This document shows positions 53,322 through 62,409 of a stretch of 64,000 nt of DNA, piece by piece. Each line of letters starts with the position of its first letter. Within the stretch, counting starts at the first letter, position 1. The position numbers were made by a program, and so were the translations under genes. The notes beneath the pieces were generated by a model. That model was given only the letters and a program-made list of their open reading frames with translations. It did no database searches and was not told where the DNA came from. Source of the DNA: VAZQ01 sp963785745 (GTDB lineage: Bacteria; Pseudomonadota; Alphaproteobacteria; Rhizobiales; Xanthobacteraceae); the NCBI GenBank assembly GCA_963785745.1, contig CAWAWR010000028.1, positions 1 through 64,000 of the forward strand. The letters run 5' to 3'.

Positions 53322-55025
53322 TCAATTTCTTAACGCGGCCTCGAAGGCGCTCGAAATGGCCGGCCGGCTTTTGCCTGCCGCCAGCGCGTCGCCGATCACG
53401 ACCACCTGCTGCCCCGGCCGCGCCAAGCCCTGGAAGTCCGAACCCGTGGGCCTCCGCGCCCGGTGGTAAAACCAGTCCCGGAGCGACGGCATGGACAGGA
53501 CTTGACGGATGAGCGGCCAGCGGGCGACGCCCCAGTCGAGCATGGCAGTGGCCACCGGTCCAAGGCCGAAGCGGTAAGCGGCTCCGGTCGCGATCACGAT
53601 GCGGTCGAACGGCCGCAACAGCTCCGGCCGGCGGGTGACGTCAACGTGATAGCGGATGGTCACGCCTTTCGCCGCGCAAGCCAACGTAAGTGCCTCGATG
53701 TAGAGGTCGAACGAATTCTGGTCTGCGACGACGTCCTGGAACAGCGGCGCCTTGCCGGCATAGCGGAACGCGCCGCCGCTGCGCTCGGCACGCTCGAACA
53801 CCGTCACTGCATTGTTCGCCGCCACCAGCGACGCATAGGTCAGCCCGGCGGGCCCCGCTCCGATCACCGCGATACGTTCGTTCGCGGGCGGCCGCGCCAA
53901 CTCAAACGCGCGCTCGCGGCCGGCGGTGGCGTTGACCACGCAATGCAGTTGTGCGCCGCCGCGCATCTCGTTCACGCAGGTGTTGCACGCAAGGCAGCGC
54001 CGCGGTGGCTCATCGCGCGCAATCTTCGCGACCCACTCGGGATCCGCGATCAGCGAGCGGCCGAGCGCGACGAAATCCGCCTTGCCGTTGCCGAGTGCCT
54101 CTTCGGCGTATTTCACATGGCCAAGCCGACCGACCGCAATCACGGGTACGGCGACGCGTTTCTTCACCGCGGCGGCGTAGTCGAGGAAGGTGGCCTCCGG
54201 ATACGCCATCGGCGGAATCATGCGCTCGCCCGACGGCAGCGAGCGGTAGTGCCCGGCGGCGATGTGCAGCGCATCCGCGCCCGCCTCCGCCGCCCAGATC
54301 GCGATCTGCACGCCATCCTCGGGACCGAGCCCCTCAGGGAAGTAGTCGTCGACCGACAGGCGGTAGATCACCGGCATCGTGCCGACCGCGGCCTTCACCG
54401 CGCGCAGCACCTCGAGGCCGAAGCGCGCGCGATTTTCCAGCGAGCCGCCGTATTCATCGGTGCGGTGGTTTTCGAACGGCGTGACGAATTGCGAGATCAG
54501 ATAGCCGTGCGCGGCATGGATCTCGACGCAATCGAAGCCCGCCACCTTCGCCCGCGCGCCAGCGCGCGCAAACGCCGCGACCGTTTCGGCGATGCGCTCG
54601 CGCGTCATCGCCTCCGGGATGATGGTCTCGTTGGTGACCTCATAGACCGGATGGGGAATGGCCGACGGCGCCACCGGCGTCTCGCCGCAGATGTCGCGCC
54701 GCGTGTGCCCGCCACCGTGGCCGAGCTGGATCGACGCTTTCGCGCCGCCGCCGTGGATCGCGTCGACCAGGCGCGTCAGCCCCGGCAGGAAGCGGTCGTC
54801 ATAGATGCCGAGTTCGCGGCGGCGGTGGCGTCCCGCCCGCTCCGGCGACGCCATCTCGACGGTGATCATGCCGACACCGCCGCGCACCCGCGCCATGTAA
54901 TAGGCGATGGTGTCGTCGGTGGCGTGGCCCTCGTCGTCCGAGAGCCGCGTCGTCATCGGCGGCATGATGATGCGGTTCTTGATCTCGACGCCGCCAATGC
55001 GCGCTGGCGTGAGGAGGATGCTCAT
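53322..55025 (-). CDS. NADH:flavin oxidoreductase, 2,4-dienoyl-CoA reductase/OYE type with FAD domain
   Basis: 567 aa. Residues 1-340 are an Old Yellow Enzyme barrel: NRIIMPPMTTRLSDDEGHATDDTIAYYMARVRGG, GGHTRRDICGETPVAPSAI and FDCVEIHAAHGYLISQFVTPFENHRTDEYGGSLENRARF. A 4Fe-4S motif follows as CLACNTCVNEMRGGAQLHCVVN (~345-366). Then comes an FAD domain RIAVIGAGPAGLTYASLVAANNAVTVFERAERSGGAF. Family members such as FadH or trimethylamine dehydrogenase have ~650-730 aa, so the NADPH domain is shortened. It starts 6 bp after the SDR stop, in one transcript. Confidence 0.9.
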   Translation of the reverse strand: MSILLTPARIGGVEIKNRIIMPPMTTRLSDDEGHATDDTIAYYMARVRGGVGMITVEMASPERAGRHRRRELGIYDDRFLPGLTRLVDAIHGGGAKASIQLGHGGGHTRRDICGETPVAPSAIPHPVYEVTNETIIPEAMTRERIAETVAAFARAGARAKVAGFDCVEIHAAHGYLISQFVTPFENHRTDEYGGSLENRARFGLEVLRAVKAAVGTMPVIYRLSVDDYFPEGLGPEDGVQIAIWAAEAGADALHIAAGHYRSLPSGERMIPPMAYPEATFLDYAAAVKKRVAVPVIAVGRLGHVKYAEEALGNGKADFVALGRSLIADPEWVAKIARDEPPRRCLACNTCVNEMRGGAQLHCVVNATAGRERAFELARPPANERIAVIGAGPAGLTYASLVAANNAVTVFERAERSGGAFRYAGKAPLFQDVVADQNSFDLYIEALTLACAAKGVTIRYHVDVTRRPELLRPFDRIVIATGAAYRFGLGPVATAMLDWGVARWPLIRQVLSMPSLRDWFYHRARRPTGSDFQGLARPGQQVVVIGDALAAGKSRPAISSAFEAALRN

Positions 55026-55031
55026 GCCGGA

Positions 55032-55814
55032 TCAGAACGCTTTCACCTCGCCGCCGTCGAGATCGACGGTGGCGCCGTGCAGCCAGCGCCCGCGCGGCGA
55101 CACGATGAAGGCGACGAGGTTGGCGACGTCGTCGGTGGTGCCGAGCCGGATGGTGCCGATGTCCGCCCGGTGCCATTCGCGCACCTCGGCCTCGCTCTTG
55201 CCGGTGCGCTCCATGTCGGCCTTGACCCGCCGCGCAAAGCGTTCGGTGTCGACATAGCTCGGATGGATGCAATTAACCTGCACGCCGTCGGTCTTGCCGA
55301 GGTCGGCCAGCGCCTTCGAGAAGGCCGCGACCGCGGCGTTCACGGAGCTGCCGATGGTGAAGCCGGCGGTCGGCACGCGCCCGCTGGTGCCACCGATGCT
55401 GACGAGCGAGCCGTTCGATTGCTTCAGCAGCGGCCAGGCGGCGCGCGAGAGCCGCACATGGGCGAAGAACTTCAGGGCATAGCCGTCCGCCCAGTCGGTG
55501 TCGGTGAGGGTGAGGAAATCGCCGCGCTTGGTAGCGCCGGCATTGTTGATGAGGATGTCGAGGCGGCCGAACGCGCTCTTGGCCGCGTCGGTCAGCGCTG
55601 CCGGGGCGGTGTCCTTGCGCAGGTCGATCGCGACGGTTTTCGCCTTGCGGCCCGTTGCCGCGACCGCTGAGGCGGCGTCCTTGAGCGCCGCCTCGTCGGT
55701 GCCGGTCAGGAGCAGATCGCATCCTTCCTGCGCCAGCGCCACGGCGATGCCGCGCCCGATGCCCCGTGACGATCCGGTCACCAGCGCGACCTTGCCCGCC
55801 AGTCCTAGCTCCAT
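55032..55814 (-). CDS. Short-chain dehydrogenase/reductase family protein with atypical active site
   Basis: 260 aa from ATG 55814. The cofactor motif is LVTGSSRGIGRGIAVALAQEG (TGxxxGIG), with DILINNAGATKRG. The region that normally holds YxxxK reads TIGSSVNAAVAAFSKALADLG, in which alignment to the usual YxxSKAAVxxFxxxLA places Gly for the catalytic Tyr and Asn for Lys. The upstream Ser remains (VSIGGTSGR). So a classic hydride-transfer reaction is doubtful, or a different residue serves. The ending WLHGATVDLDGGEVKAF is normal. The stretch upstream of 55814 is antisense-like. It lies between the RND pump and the flavin oxidoreductase, gaps 19 and 6 bp. Confidence 0.85.
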   Translation of the reverse strand: MELGLAGKVALVTGSSRGIGRGIAVALAQEGCDLLLTGTDEAALKDAASAVAATGRKAKTVAIDLRKDTAPAALTDAAKSAFGRLDILINNAGATKRGDFLTLTDTDWADGYALKFFAHVRLSRAAWPLLKQSNGSLVSIGGTSGRVPTAGFTIGSSVNAAVAAFSKALADLGKTDGVQVNCIHPSYVDTERFARRVKADMERTGKSEAEVREWHRADIGTIRLGTTDDVANLVAFIVSPRGRWLHGATVDLDGGEVKAF

Positions 55815-55833
55815 CTCGATCCTCTTTTTTTGA

Positions 55834-58800
55834 CTATTCCGCCGGCGCCACCGCCTCCGGCTTCTTCTTGCGGGCGGCGCGCCATTCGTCGAAGCGCTGC
55901 ACGATGACGAAGAATGCGGGAACGAACAAGACCGCGAGGCATGTCGACGCAATCATTCCGGAGAACACGGTGATGCCGATCGAGCGCCGGGCGTTGGCGC
56001 CGGCGCCACTCGCAATCACCAGCGGCACCATGCCAAGGATGAAGGCGAACGAGGTCATCACGATCGGACGGAAGCGGGCGCGCGACGCCTCGACCGCGGC
56101 TTCGACAATGTCCTTGCCCTGCTGGCGCAGCTCGCGCGCCACCTCCACGATCAGGATCGCGTTCTTGGCCGAGAGCGCGATCAAAAGCACGAGCCCGATC
56201 TGGACATAGAGGTTGTTGCCGATCGCCGGGATGGCATTGAGCACCGCGACCGGGCCGAGCAGCGCAAGCGGTACCGACAGCACCACCGCCAGCGGCGTGA
56301 ACCAGCTCTCATACTGGCCGGCGAGCACGAGATAGACGAGCAGCATCGCCAGACCGAATACGATGAACATCTGATTGCCGACGATCTTCTCCTGGTAAGA
56401 CATCGCGGTCCACTCGAAGCCCGCGCCCGGCGGCAGCGTCTTGGTCGCGATCTCTTCCATCAGATTCATCGCCTGCCCGGTTGAAATACCGCCCGCCGGC
56501 ACACCGATGATCGTCGCCGATGGATAGAGGTTGTAGAGACTGATCAACGGTGACCCGACCGTGGGCCTGATCGTCACCAGCGTGCCGAGCGGAATCATCT
56601 CGCCGTTGTTGTTGCGCACGGTCAAGAGATTGATGTCCTGCGTCCGCAGCCGGAATTGCGAGTCCGCCTGGACGTAGATCTGGAAGGTGCGGCCGAATTT
56701 GTTGAACTGATCCACATAGCTGGCGCCGAGGTAGCCGCCCAGCGCATCGAACACCTGATTGAGCGTGAGCCCCAGCGTCTGGGTCTTCACCCGGTCGACT
56801 TCGACGATGTATTGCGGAACGGTCGCGCGGTAAGGAGCGATCACCCGTTGCAGGCTCGATTGCGTTTCCGCGTTTGCGACCATCGTCTGGACGATATTCT
56901 GAAGCTTGGCGAGATCGAAGGTGCCGTCCCGTAGCTGGACCTGCATCGTTGCGCCGGCAGCATTGCCCACACCCTGGATCGGTGGCGGTGGCAACACCGC
57001 GATGATCGCATCCTCGATCGCGGCCAGCGACTGGTTCAGTCCGGTGAACAGCGACAACAGGTCCTGCCCGCGGCCGCGCTTCTCCCAATCGTTCAGAATG
57101 ATGTAGGCGACACCCGCGCTGGAGAGTGATGAAGAACCATCCAGCACCGAAATGCCGGCAATGGTGACCACCTGCTCGACGCCGGGTGTCTTGCGCGCGA
57201 TCTGCTGGACGCGGTCCAGCGCTTTTTGCGTCCGCTCTAGCGAGGACCCATCCGGCAATTGCACGCTCGCGATCAGGTAGCCCTGGTCTTCGATCGGCAG
57301 GAAGCCGGTCGGCACCCGCGTGAACAAGTAGCCGATCACGCTGATAAGAATGAGCGCTGCTAAGGCCCATGCGCCGCTGCGCGCCGCGATCCGACGGATC
57401 AGCGAGACGTAGCCGCGCTCGGCGCGATCGTAGATCCGGTTGAAGCCGCGGTAGATGAAATTGCGCTGTTCCGGCGGCACCGGACGGCGCAGCCACAGCG
57501 CGCATTGCGTGGGCTTGAGCGTCGCGGCGTTGACCGCGCTGAGCAGCGCGGTCGCGGCGATCACCAGCGCGAACTGCGCGTACATGCGGCCGGTGAGGCC
57601 CGGCAGGAATGCCGCCGGGATGAACACCGCCATCAGCACCAGGGTGATGCCGATGATCGGGCCGAACAGCTGCTCCATGGCGCGGATCGCCGCGTCGTGC
57701 CCCGACATGCCCTGCTCGATATTGTGGGCGGCGCCCTCGACCACGACGATGGCGTCGTCGACCACGATGCCGATCACCAACACCATCGCCAGGAGCGTCG
57801 TGATGTTGACGGTGAAGCCCATGGCCGCCATGGCGGCGAACGCACCGATGATCGTGACCGGCACCGTGGTCGCGGGCACGAGCGTCGCACGCCAGTCCTG
57901 CAGGAAGAACAGGATGACGATCAGCACCAGGATGCCGGCCTCGAACAGCGTCCTATAGACCTCGTTGACCGAGGCGCGGACGAATTTGGTGGTGTCGAAC
58001 GGGATGCCGTAGGTGAGGCCCTGCGGAAACTCGCGCGAGAGCTCGCTCATCCGCTTGCCCACTTCGGTGCCGACATTGAGTGCATTCGCTCCCGGCGACT
58101 GGAAGATCGCAAGGCCCGCCGACGGCCGGCCGTCGAGCGTGAAGACCTGGCCATAGGTTTGAGCGCCCAGCTCGACGCGGCCGATGTCGCTGACCCGGGT
58201 AATGTCGCCGGCGCTGCCGGTCTTGACGATCACGTTGGCAAATTGTTCGGCATCGTCGAGCCGGCCGTAGATGTTGAGCGTGTACTGGAAATCCTGCCCG
58301 GACGGCGCCGGCGGCGCGCCGATCTGGCCGGCGGTCACCTGCTGGCTCTGCTGCTGAAGGGAGTTGATCACGTCGCGCGGGGTCAGTCCGCGCGCCTGCA
58401 TCTTCTCGGGATCGAGCCATATCCGCATCGAATATTGGCCGGCGCCGAACACGGTCACATTGCCGACGCCCGGCAGGCGTGCGAGCTCGTCCTTGAGGCG
58501 GATGGTCGCGTAGTTCGCCAGATAGAGGCTGTCGTAGCGGCCATCGTCCGAGGTCAACGCGATGATCTGCAGGATCGCGGTCGACTTCTTCTGCGTGTTG
58601 ACGCCCTGCACCTGCACCGCCTGCGGCAGCGACGCCAGCGCGGTCGCGACCCGGTTCTGTACCAGCACCTGCGCGAAGTTGAGGTCGGTGCCGATCTTGA
58701 ACGTCACCGTGAGCGTGTAGCTGCCGTCGTCGGTGGAAAACGACTGCATGTAGATCATGTCTTCGACGCCGTTGACCTGCTGCTCGATCGGCAGCGCCAC

Positions 58801-58983
58801 GGTATCGATTACCGTGCGCGCGCTGGCGCCGGGGTAGCGGGTCGTGACCTGCACTGTCGGCGGCGTCACGTCGGGATATTGCGCGACCGGAAGGTTGATC
58901 AGCGCCACCAGGCCGACCACCACCATGAGGATGGCGATGACGTTCGCGAGAACCGGGCGCTCGATGAAGAATTTGGAGATCAT
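55834..58983 (-). CDS. RND multidrug efflux permease, HAE1 family (AcrB/MexB-like)
   Basis: 1049 aa, exactly the size of AcrB. It starts MISKFFIERPVLANVIAILMVVVGLVALINLPVAQYPDVTPPTVQVTTRYPGASA, the HAE1 N-terminus. It has 12 membrane helices and two large periplasmic loops. The proton-relay acids lie in VIGIVVDDAIVVVEG, and ARFRPIVMTSFAFILGMVPLVIASGAGANARRSIGITVFSGM is the conserved C-terminal block. It pumps drugs, solvents or bile-like compounds across the envelope using proton motive force. The adaptor gene is 27 bp upstream. No TolC-type gene or TetR repressor is adjacent. Confidence 0.96.
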   Translation of the reverse strand: MISKFFIERPVLANVIAILMVVVGLVALINLPVAQYPDVTPPTVQVTTRYPGASARTVIDTVALPIEQQVNGVEDMIYMQSFSTDDGSYTLTVTFKIGTDLNFAQVLVQNRVATALASLPQAVQVQGVNTQKKSTAILQIIALTSDDGRYDSLYLANYATIRLKDELARLPGVGNVTVFGAGQYSMRIWLDPEKMQARGLTPRDVINSLQQQSQQVTAGQIGAPPAPSGQDFQYTLNIYGRLDDAEQFANVIVKTGSAGDITRVSDIGRVELGAQTYGQVFTLDGRPSAGLAIFQSPGANALNVGTEVGKRMSELSREFPQGLTYGIPFDTTKFVRASVNEVYRTLFEAGILVLIVILFFLQDWRATLVPATTVPVTIIGAFAAMAAMGFTVNITTLLAMVLVIGIVVDDAIVVVEGAAHNIEQGMSGHDAAIRAMEQLFGPIIGITLVLMAVFIPAAFLPGLTGRMYAQFALVIAATALLSAVNAATLKPTQCALWLRRPVPPEQRNFIYRGFNRIYDRAERGYVSLIRRIAARSGAWALAALILISVIGYLFTRVPTGFLPIEDQGYLIASVQLPDGSSLERTQKALDRVQQIARKTPGVEQVVTIAGISVLDGSSSLSSAGVAYIILNDWEKRGRGQDLLSLFTGLNQSLAAIEDAIIAVLPPPPIQGVGNAAGATMQVQLRDGTFDLAKLQNIVQTMVANAETQSSLQRVIAPYRATVPQYIVEVDRVKTQTLGLTLNQVFDALGGYLGASYVDQFNKFGRTFQIYVQADSQFRLRTQDINLLTVRNNNGEMIPLGTLVTIRPTVGSPLISLYNLYPSATIIGVPAGGISTGQAMNLMEEIATKTLPPGAGFEWTAMSYQEKIVGNQMFIVFGLAMLLVYLVLAGQYESWFTPLAVVLSVPLALLGPVAVLNAIPAIGNNLYVQIGLVLLIALSAKNAILIVEVARELRQQGKDIVEAAVEASRARFRPIVMTSFAFILGMVPLVIASGAGANARRSIGITVFSGMIASTCLAVLFVPAFFVIVQRFDEWRAARKKKPEAVAPAE

Positions 58984-59010
58984 GACGCGTCCTGACGATA
59001 CGTGCGGACG

Positions 59011-60159
59011 TTAACGAGCGGCGGCGGTTTTTTGAGGAGCGCTCTGCGGATCGACCTTCTGCCCGGGGATGGCGCGGAGAATGCCGGAAACCACAACACG
59101 ATCGTTCTCGCTCACGCCCTTGTCGATCACGCGCATGTTGCCGACCAGCGGACCGATCTCGACTTTGCGCTGCTCGACCACATTGTCTTTGTTCAACACC
59201 AGCACATAGCGCCCGCCCTGATCGCTGCCGAGCGCTACATCGGGAACCAGCAGCGCGACCTCCTCGACCGGCGCCGGAACGCGGATACGCACGAAATAGC
59301 CGGGCAGCAGCACCCGCTTCGGATTCTGCAGGACGCCGCGGACGGCCAAGGTGCCGGTGGTCGTGCTGAGGGTCGGCGCGACGTAGTCGATGAGTCCGAC
59401 GTGAGGATAGTCAGTCTCGTCCTGCAGTGCGACTTCGACTTTGTATTTCATGACGTCCTCGCGGGTGGCGCCGCGCTCCGCCAGCGCCGCACGAACGCGA
59501 ATGACGTCCTGTTCGCTGATGTTGAAATTCACCCAGATCGGATCGAGCTGCACAATGGTCGCCAGCACGGTCGGCGTCGCGGTGCCGCCGACATAGGTTC
59601 CGACCGAGACCTTGCGCGCCGACACCACGCCGTCGAAGGGCGCCCTCACCTGCGCATATTCGTAGTTGATCTTGGCGAGCCGCGTATTGGAGCGGGCGTT
59701 GTCGAGCGTTGCCTGCGCGGCGTCACGCGTCGCCAGCGCCGAATCGTACGACGCCTGGGTCGTGACCTTCTGCTTGATGAGCTCGGCGGAGCGTTCGAAC
59801 GCAGCCTGCGCCTGGTTGAAGGACGATTCCGCGGAAGCTTCGGACGCTTGAGCCTGATCGAGCTTCACCTTGTAGGGCTCGAGCTCGATCGTGAACAGCA
59901 GATCGCCCTTCTTTACGATCGCGCCGTCCTCATAGTTGATGGTCTCGATGAAGCCTGCGACGCGCGCGACGAGGTCGGCGGAATTCACGGCCGCAGTCGT
60001 GCCGGTGGATTCGAGATAGCGGGTGATCGGCTTTTTGGTGGGCGCCGCGACTGAGACCTTCGGCAGCGGCGGCGCGACGTATTTGTTGCCTTCCCCGCAG
60101 GCCGTTAGGACGGTGGCCGCGGCAATGAGACTGGCAGCAAGCGTAAACCAGCTCCGCAT
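59011..60159 (-). CDS. RND efflux periplasmic adaptor (AcrA/MexA-like lipoprotein)
   Basis: 382 aa with a lipoprotein signal peptide (lipobox LTAC in AASLIAAATVLTACGEGNK). The half-lipoyl motif GFIETINYEDGAIVKKGDLLFTIELEPYKVKLDQAQA, an alpha-hairpin with coiled-coil text SAESSFNQAQAAFERSAELIKQKVTTQASYDSALATRDAAQATLDNA, and the beta-barrel VRAPFDGVVSARKVSVGTYVGG follow in the usual order. It bridges the RND pump to an outer-membrane channel. First gene of the inserted block between pal and cpoB. Confidence 0.95.
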   Translation of the reverse strand: MRSWFTLAASLIAAATVLTACGEGNKYVAPPLPKVSVAAPTKKPITRYLESTGTTAAVNSADLVARVAGFIETINYEDGAIVKKGDLLFTIELEPYKVKLDQAQASEASAESSFNQAQAAFERSAELIKQKVTTQASYDSALATRDAAQATLDNARSNTRLAKINYEYAQVRAPFDGVVSARKVSVGTYVGGTATPTVLATIVQLDPIWVNFNISEQDVIRVRAALAERGATREDVMKYKVEVALQDETDYPHVGLIDYVAPTLSTTTGTLAVRGVLQNPKRVLLPGYFVRIRVPAPVEEVALLVPDVALGSDQGGRYVLVLNKDNVVEQRKVEIGPLVGNMRVIDKGVSENDRVVVSGILRAIPGQKVDPQSAPQKTAAAR

Positions 60160-60264
60160 CGAATTGCCCTCCAGGACATCCCGCCAGCATTCCGCCGCGT
60201 GCGCGGCTTGGCAAGCCGCCTGGAACTCTTACTCCAATGACTTGAAAATGCACCACAAAATGCA

Positions 60265-60288
60265 GCCGGCGCCCCGAGAGGCGCCGGC
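60265..60288 (-). terminator. Rho-independent terminator downstream of pal
   Basis: A 9-bp GC stem GCCGGCGCC/GGCGCCGGC with a 6-base loop, followed on the minus strand by a short T-rich stretch (TGCATTTTG). It lies 31 bases past the pal stop and 105 bases before the RND adaptor start, so it should separate the tol-pal transcript from the efflux block. Confidence 0.8.
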
Positions 60289-60319
60289 TGACCCTTCCCC
60301 CGTAATTTCCCCCGCGAAC

Positions 60320-60817
60320 TTACGAACTGGCGTTCAGCACCGTCTGGGCACGGCGGTTCTGCGACCAGCACGATATGTCGTTACAGACGGCAACCGGACG
60401 TTCCTTGCCGTAGGAGATCGTGCGCATGCGATGCGCCTGAATCCCGCGCGAGGCGAGATAGTCGCGCACGGCCTGGGCGCGGCGCGCCCCGAGCGCGATG
60501 TTATATTCGCGCGTGCCGCGCTCGTCGGCGTGGCCTTCAATGGTGAACGCGTATTGCGGATAGGCGCGCAACCACTGCGCCTGTTTCTCAAGCGTGGCGA
60601 TCGATTGCTGCGTCAGCTCCGACGAATCGACCTGGAACCACACGCGGTCGCCGACATTCACGACGAAGTCTTGCTGGCTGCCCGGCGTCGCCGCACTGGC
60701 GTTCGCCATGCTCGCGGTCTGGTCCGCGGGATTCTTCGCGCAAGCGCCGATGCTCAGCGCCGCAACGAGAAGGCATGCAAGCCGTGTCGATCGGAAGCTA
60801 CAAACTCCACTCAGCAT
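60320..60817 (-). CDS. pal: Peptidoglycan-associated lipoprotein Pal
   Basis: 165 aa with a lipobox (LSIGACAKN) and an OmpA-type peptidoglycan-binding domain: VGDRVWFQVDSSELTQQSIATLEKQAQWLRAYPQYAFTIEGHADERGTREYNIALGARRAQAVRDYLASRGI. The GHxDxRGTxEYNxxLGxRRA motif binds meso-diaminopimelate. It anchors the outer membrane to the wall and interacts with TolB. Its stop is followed by a terminator. The gap to tolB is 206 bp, so it may have its own promoter. Confidence 0.95.
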   Translation of the reverse strand: MLSGVCSFRSTRLACLLVAALSIGACAKNPADQTASMANASAATPGSQQDFVVNVGDRVWFQVDSSELTQQSIATLEKQAQWLRAYPQYAFTIEGHADERGTREYNIALGARRAQAVRDYLASRGIQAHRMRTISYGKERPVAVCNDISCWSQNRRAQTVLNASS

Positions 60818-61023
60818 TCCTGTGCCTCCAGTCTCACGTTGTTTCCGGACGTGAGGGTCTAGCAGGAGCCTGGTTAAACGAACGTTCCGTCAACCTTGAT
60901 GGAGGCTTGCCCCGATCCCTCAAATGCGGTGAACCCCTTGAAACCACTTGTGGTGGTTAATGTCCGGTGAATACGGCGTGATGAGGGCCAGCGAGTTCCG
61001 TTGCGAACCACCGGTTACCGCAG

Positions 61024-62385
61024 CTATCGCAACAGCGGCGACCACGCCGGATCCGAGCCGAAGGACGGCGTCGGAATGCGCTGCTCGTTGCGACCGGTGA
61101 CGTCGACAGTAAATATCTGCGGACCGGAATTGCCGCCGGGATCGCGGAAGAACATCAGCACGCGCCCGTTCGGCGCCCAGGTCGGACCTTCGTTATGGTA
61201 GCCGTCGGTCAGGATGCGCTCGCCGGAGCCGTCCGGCTTGATGATGCCGATCGCGAACCGGCCCTGCCCTTGCTTGGTGAAGGCGATGTAGTCGCCGCGC
61301 GGCGACCACACCGGCGTCGAATACGAACCCTCGCCGAAGCTGATCCGGTTCGCGGGCCCGCCGGTGCCGGCCATCACGTAGATCTGCTGGCGGCCGCCGC
61401 GATCCGACTCGAAGCAGATGCGTGCGCCGTCCGGCGAATAGGACGGCGACGTGTCGATCGCCGCGGTGTCGGTCAGCTTCATCGTGGCGCGCGATCGCAG
61501 ATCCATCACGAAGATGTTGGAGTTGCCGCCCTGCTGCAAGCTCATGATGACGCGATGGCCGTCATGCGAAAAACGCGGCGCGAACGTCATGCCGGGGAAA
61601 TTGCCGACCACCTCGCGCTGGCCGGTCTCGATGTTGAGCAGGTACACCCGCGGCTGGCCCTGCCCGTACGACATGTAGGTGATTTCCTGCGTCGACGGCG
61701 AGAAGCGCGGCGTCAGCACGAGATCGTCGCCGCGCGTGAGATAGCGCACGTTGGCGCCGTCCTGATCCATGATCGCCAGCCGCTTGGTGCGCTGGTTCCT
61801 GGCGCCGGATTCGTCGATGAAGGCGACGCGTGTGTCGAAGTAGCCCATCTCTCCGGTGAGACGCTGGTAGATCTGGTCGGAGATGATGTGCGCGAGCCGA
61901 CGATAGTTGTCCGGACTGGTGGACGTCTGCTGGCCGGCAAGTTGCTGGCCGGCGATGACGTCCCACAGCCTGAACTGCGCGACCACGTTTCCGTTCGCCT
62001 GTCGCTCCAGTCGGCCGGCCACCAGCGCCTCGGCGTTGATCTGCCGCCAGCTCGCGAATTGCGGATTGCGGTTCAAGTCGGCGATCTGCTCTATGTACGC
62101 AGCTTGATCGATCGGCACGAACAGCCCGCTGCGGCGCAGGTTCGAGGCGATGATCTGCGTGATGTTGCGGCCCATGCCGGGATCGGGGACGCCCGGTTGC
62201 GCCGAGAAATCCGGCAACGCGATCGGTATCGGCCGGACCGTGCCCCGCGTTACGTCGAGCTTGGTCTGGGCCGCTGCCTGGCGCGGGAACATTGCTGCCA
62301 GCCCCCCAGCGGCGGCGCTCGCGCCCAGCGCGAGCACGCGGCGGCGATGGAGGATCGGCGTTGGGGGCGACGTGTGTTCGCTCAT
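61024..62385 (-). CDS. tolB: Tol-Pal system periplasmic protein TolB
   Basis: 453 aa. The leader PILHRRRVLALGASAAAGGLAAMFPRQAAAQ has a twin-arginine look, unlike the Sec leader of E. coli TolB. The N-terminal TolB domain (MGRNITQIIASNLRRSGLFVPIDQAAYI) is followed by a six-bladed beta-propeller of PD40 repeats: TPRFSPSTQEITYMSYGQGQPRVYLLNIETGQRE, APRFSHDGHRVIMS, SPSYSPDGARICFESDRGGRQQIYVM, TPVWSPRGDYIAFTKQ and GPTWAPNGRVLMFFRD. It links Pal to TolA in the periplasm. 24 bp downstream of tolA. Confidence 0.96.
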   Translation of the reverse strand: MSEHTSPPTPILHRRRVLALGASAAAGGLAAMFPRQAAAQTKLDVTRGTVRPIPIALPDFSAQPGVPDPGMGRNITQIIASNLRRSGLFVPIDQAAYIEQIADLNRNPQFASWRQINAEALVAGRLERQANGNVVAQFRLWDVIAGQQLAGQQTSTSPDNYRRLAHIISDQIYQRLTGEMGYFDTRVAFIDESGARNQRTKRLAIMDQDGANVRYLTRGDDLVLTPRFSPSTQEITYMSYGQGQPRVYLLNIETGQREVVGNFPGMTFAPRFSHDGHRVIMSLQQGGNSNIFVMDLRSRATMKLTDTAAIDTSPSYSPDGARICFESDRGGRQQIYVMAGTGGPANRISFGEGSYSTPVWSPRGDYIAFTKQGQGRFAIGIIKPDGSGERILTDGYHNEGPTWAPNGRVLMFFRDPGGNSGPQIFTVDVTGRNEQRIPTPSFGSDPAWSPLLR

Positions 62386-62409
62386 GTTGTTCTGACAGGG
62401 AGCTCTGCG

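Noticed and set aside
53463..55670. A 735-codon plus-strand open frame over the flavin oxidoreductase and SDR
   Set aside because: Antisense shadow; composition is low-complexity Arg/Ala/His and the minus strand carries clear families.
57505..58995. A ~496-codon plus-strand open frame over the RND pump
   Set aside because: Shadow of the intact AcrB-like gene; no recognisable motif.
60942..60958. Small inverted repeat AACCAC/GTGGTT between tolB and pal
   Set aside because: Six-base stem and no T-run; too weak to call a terminator or operator.
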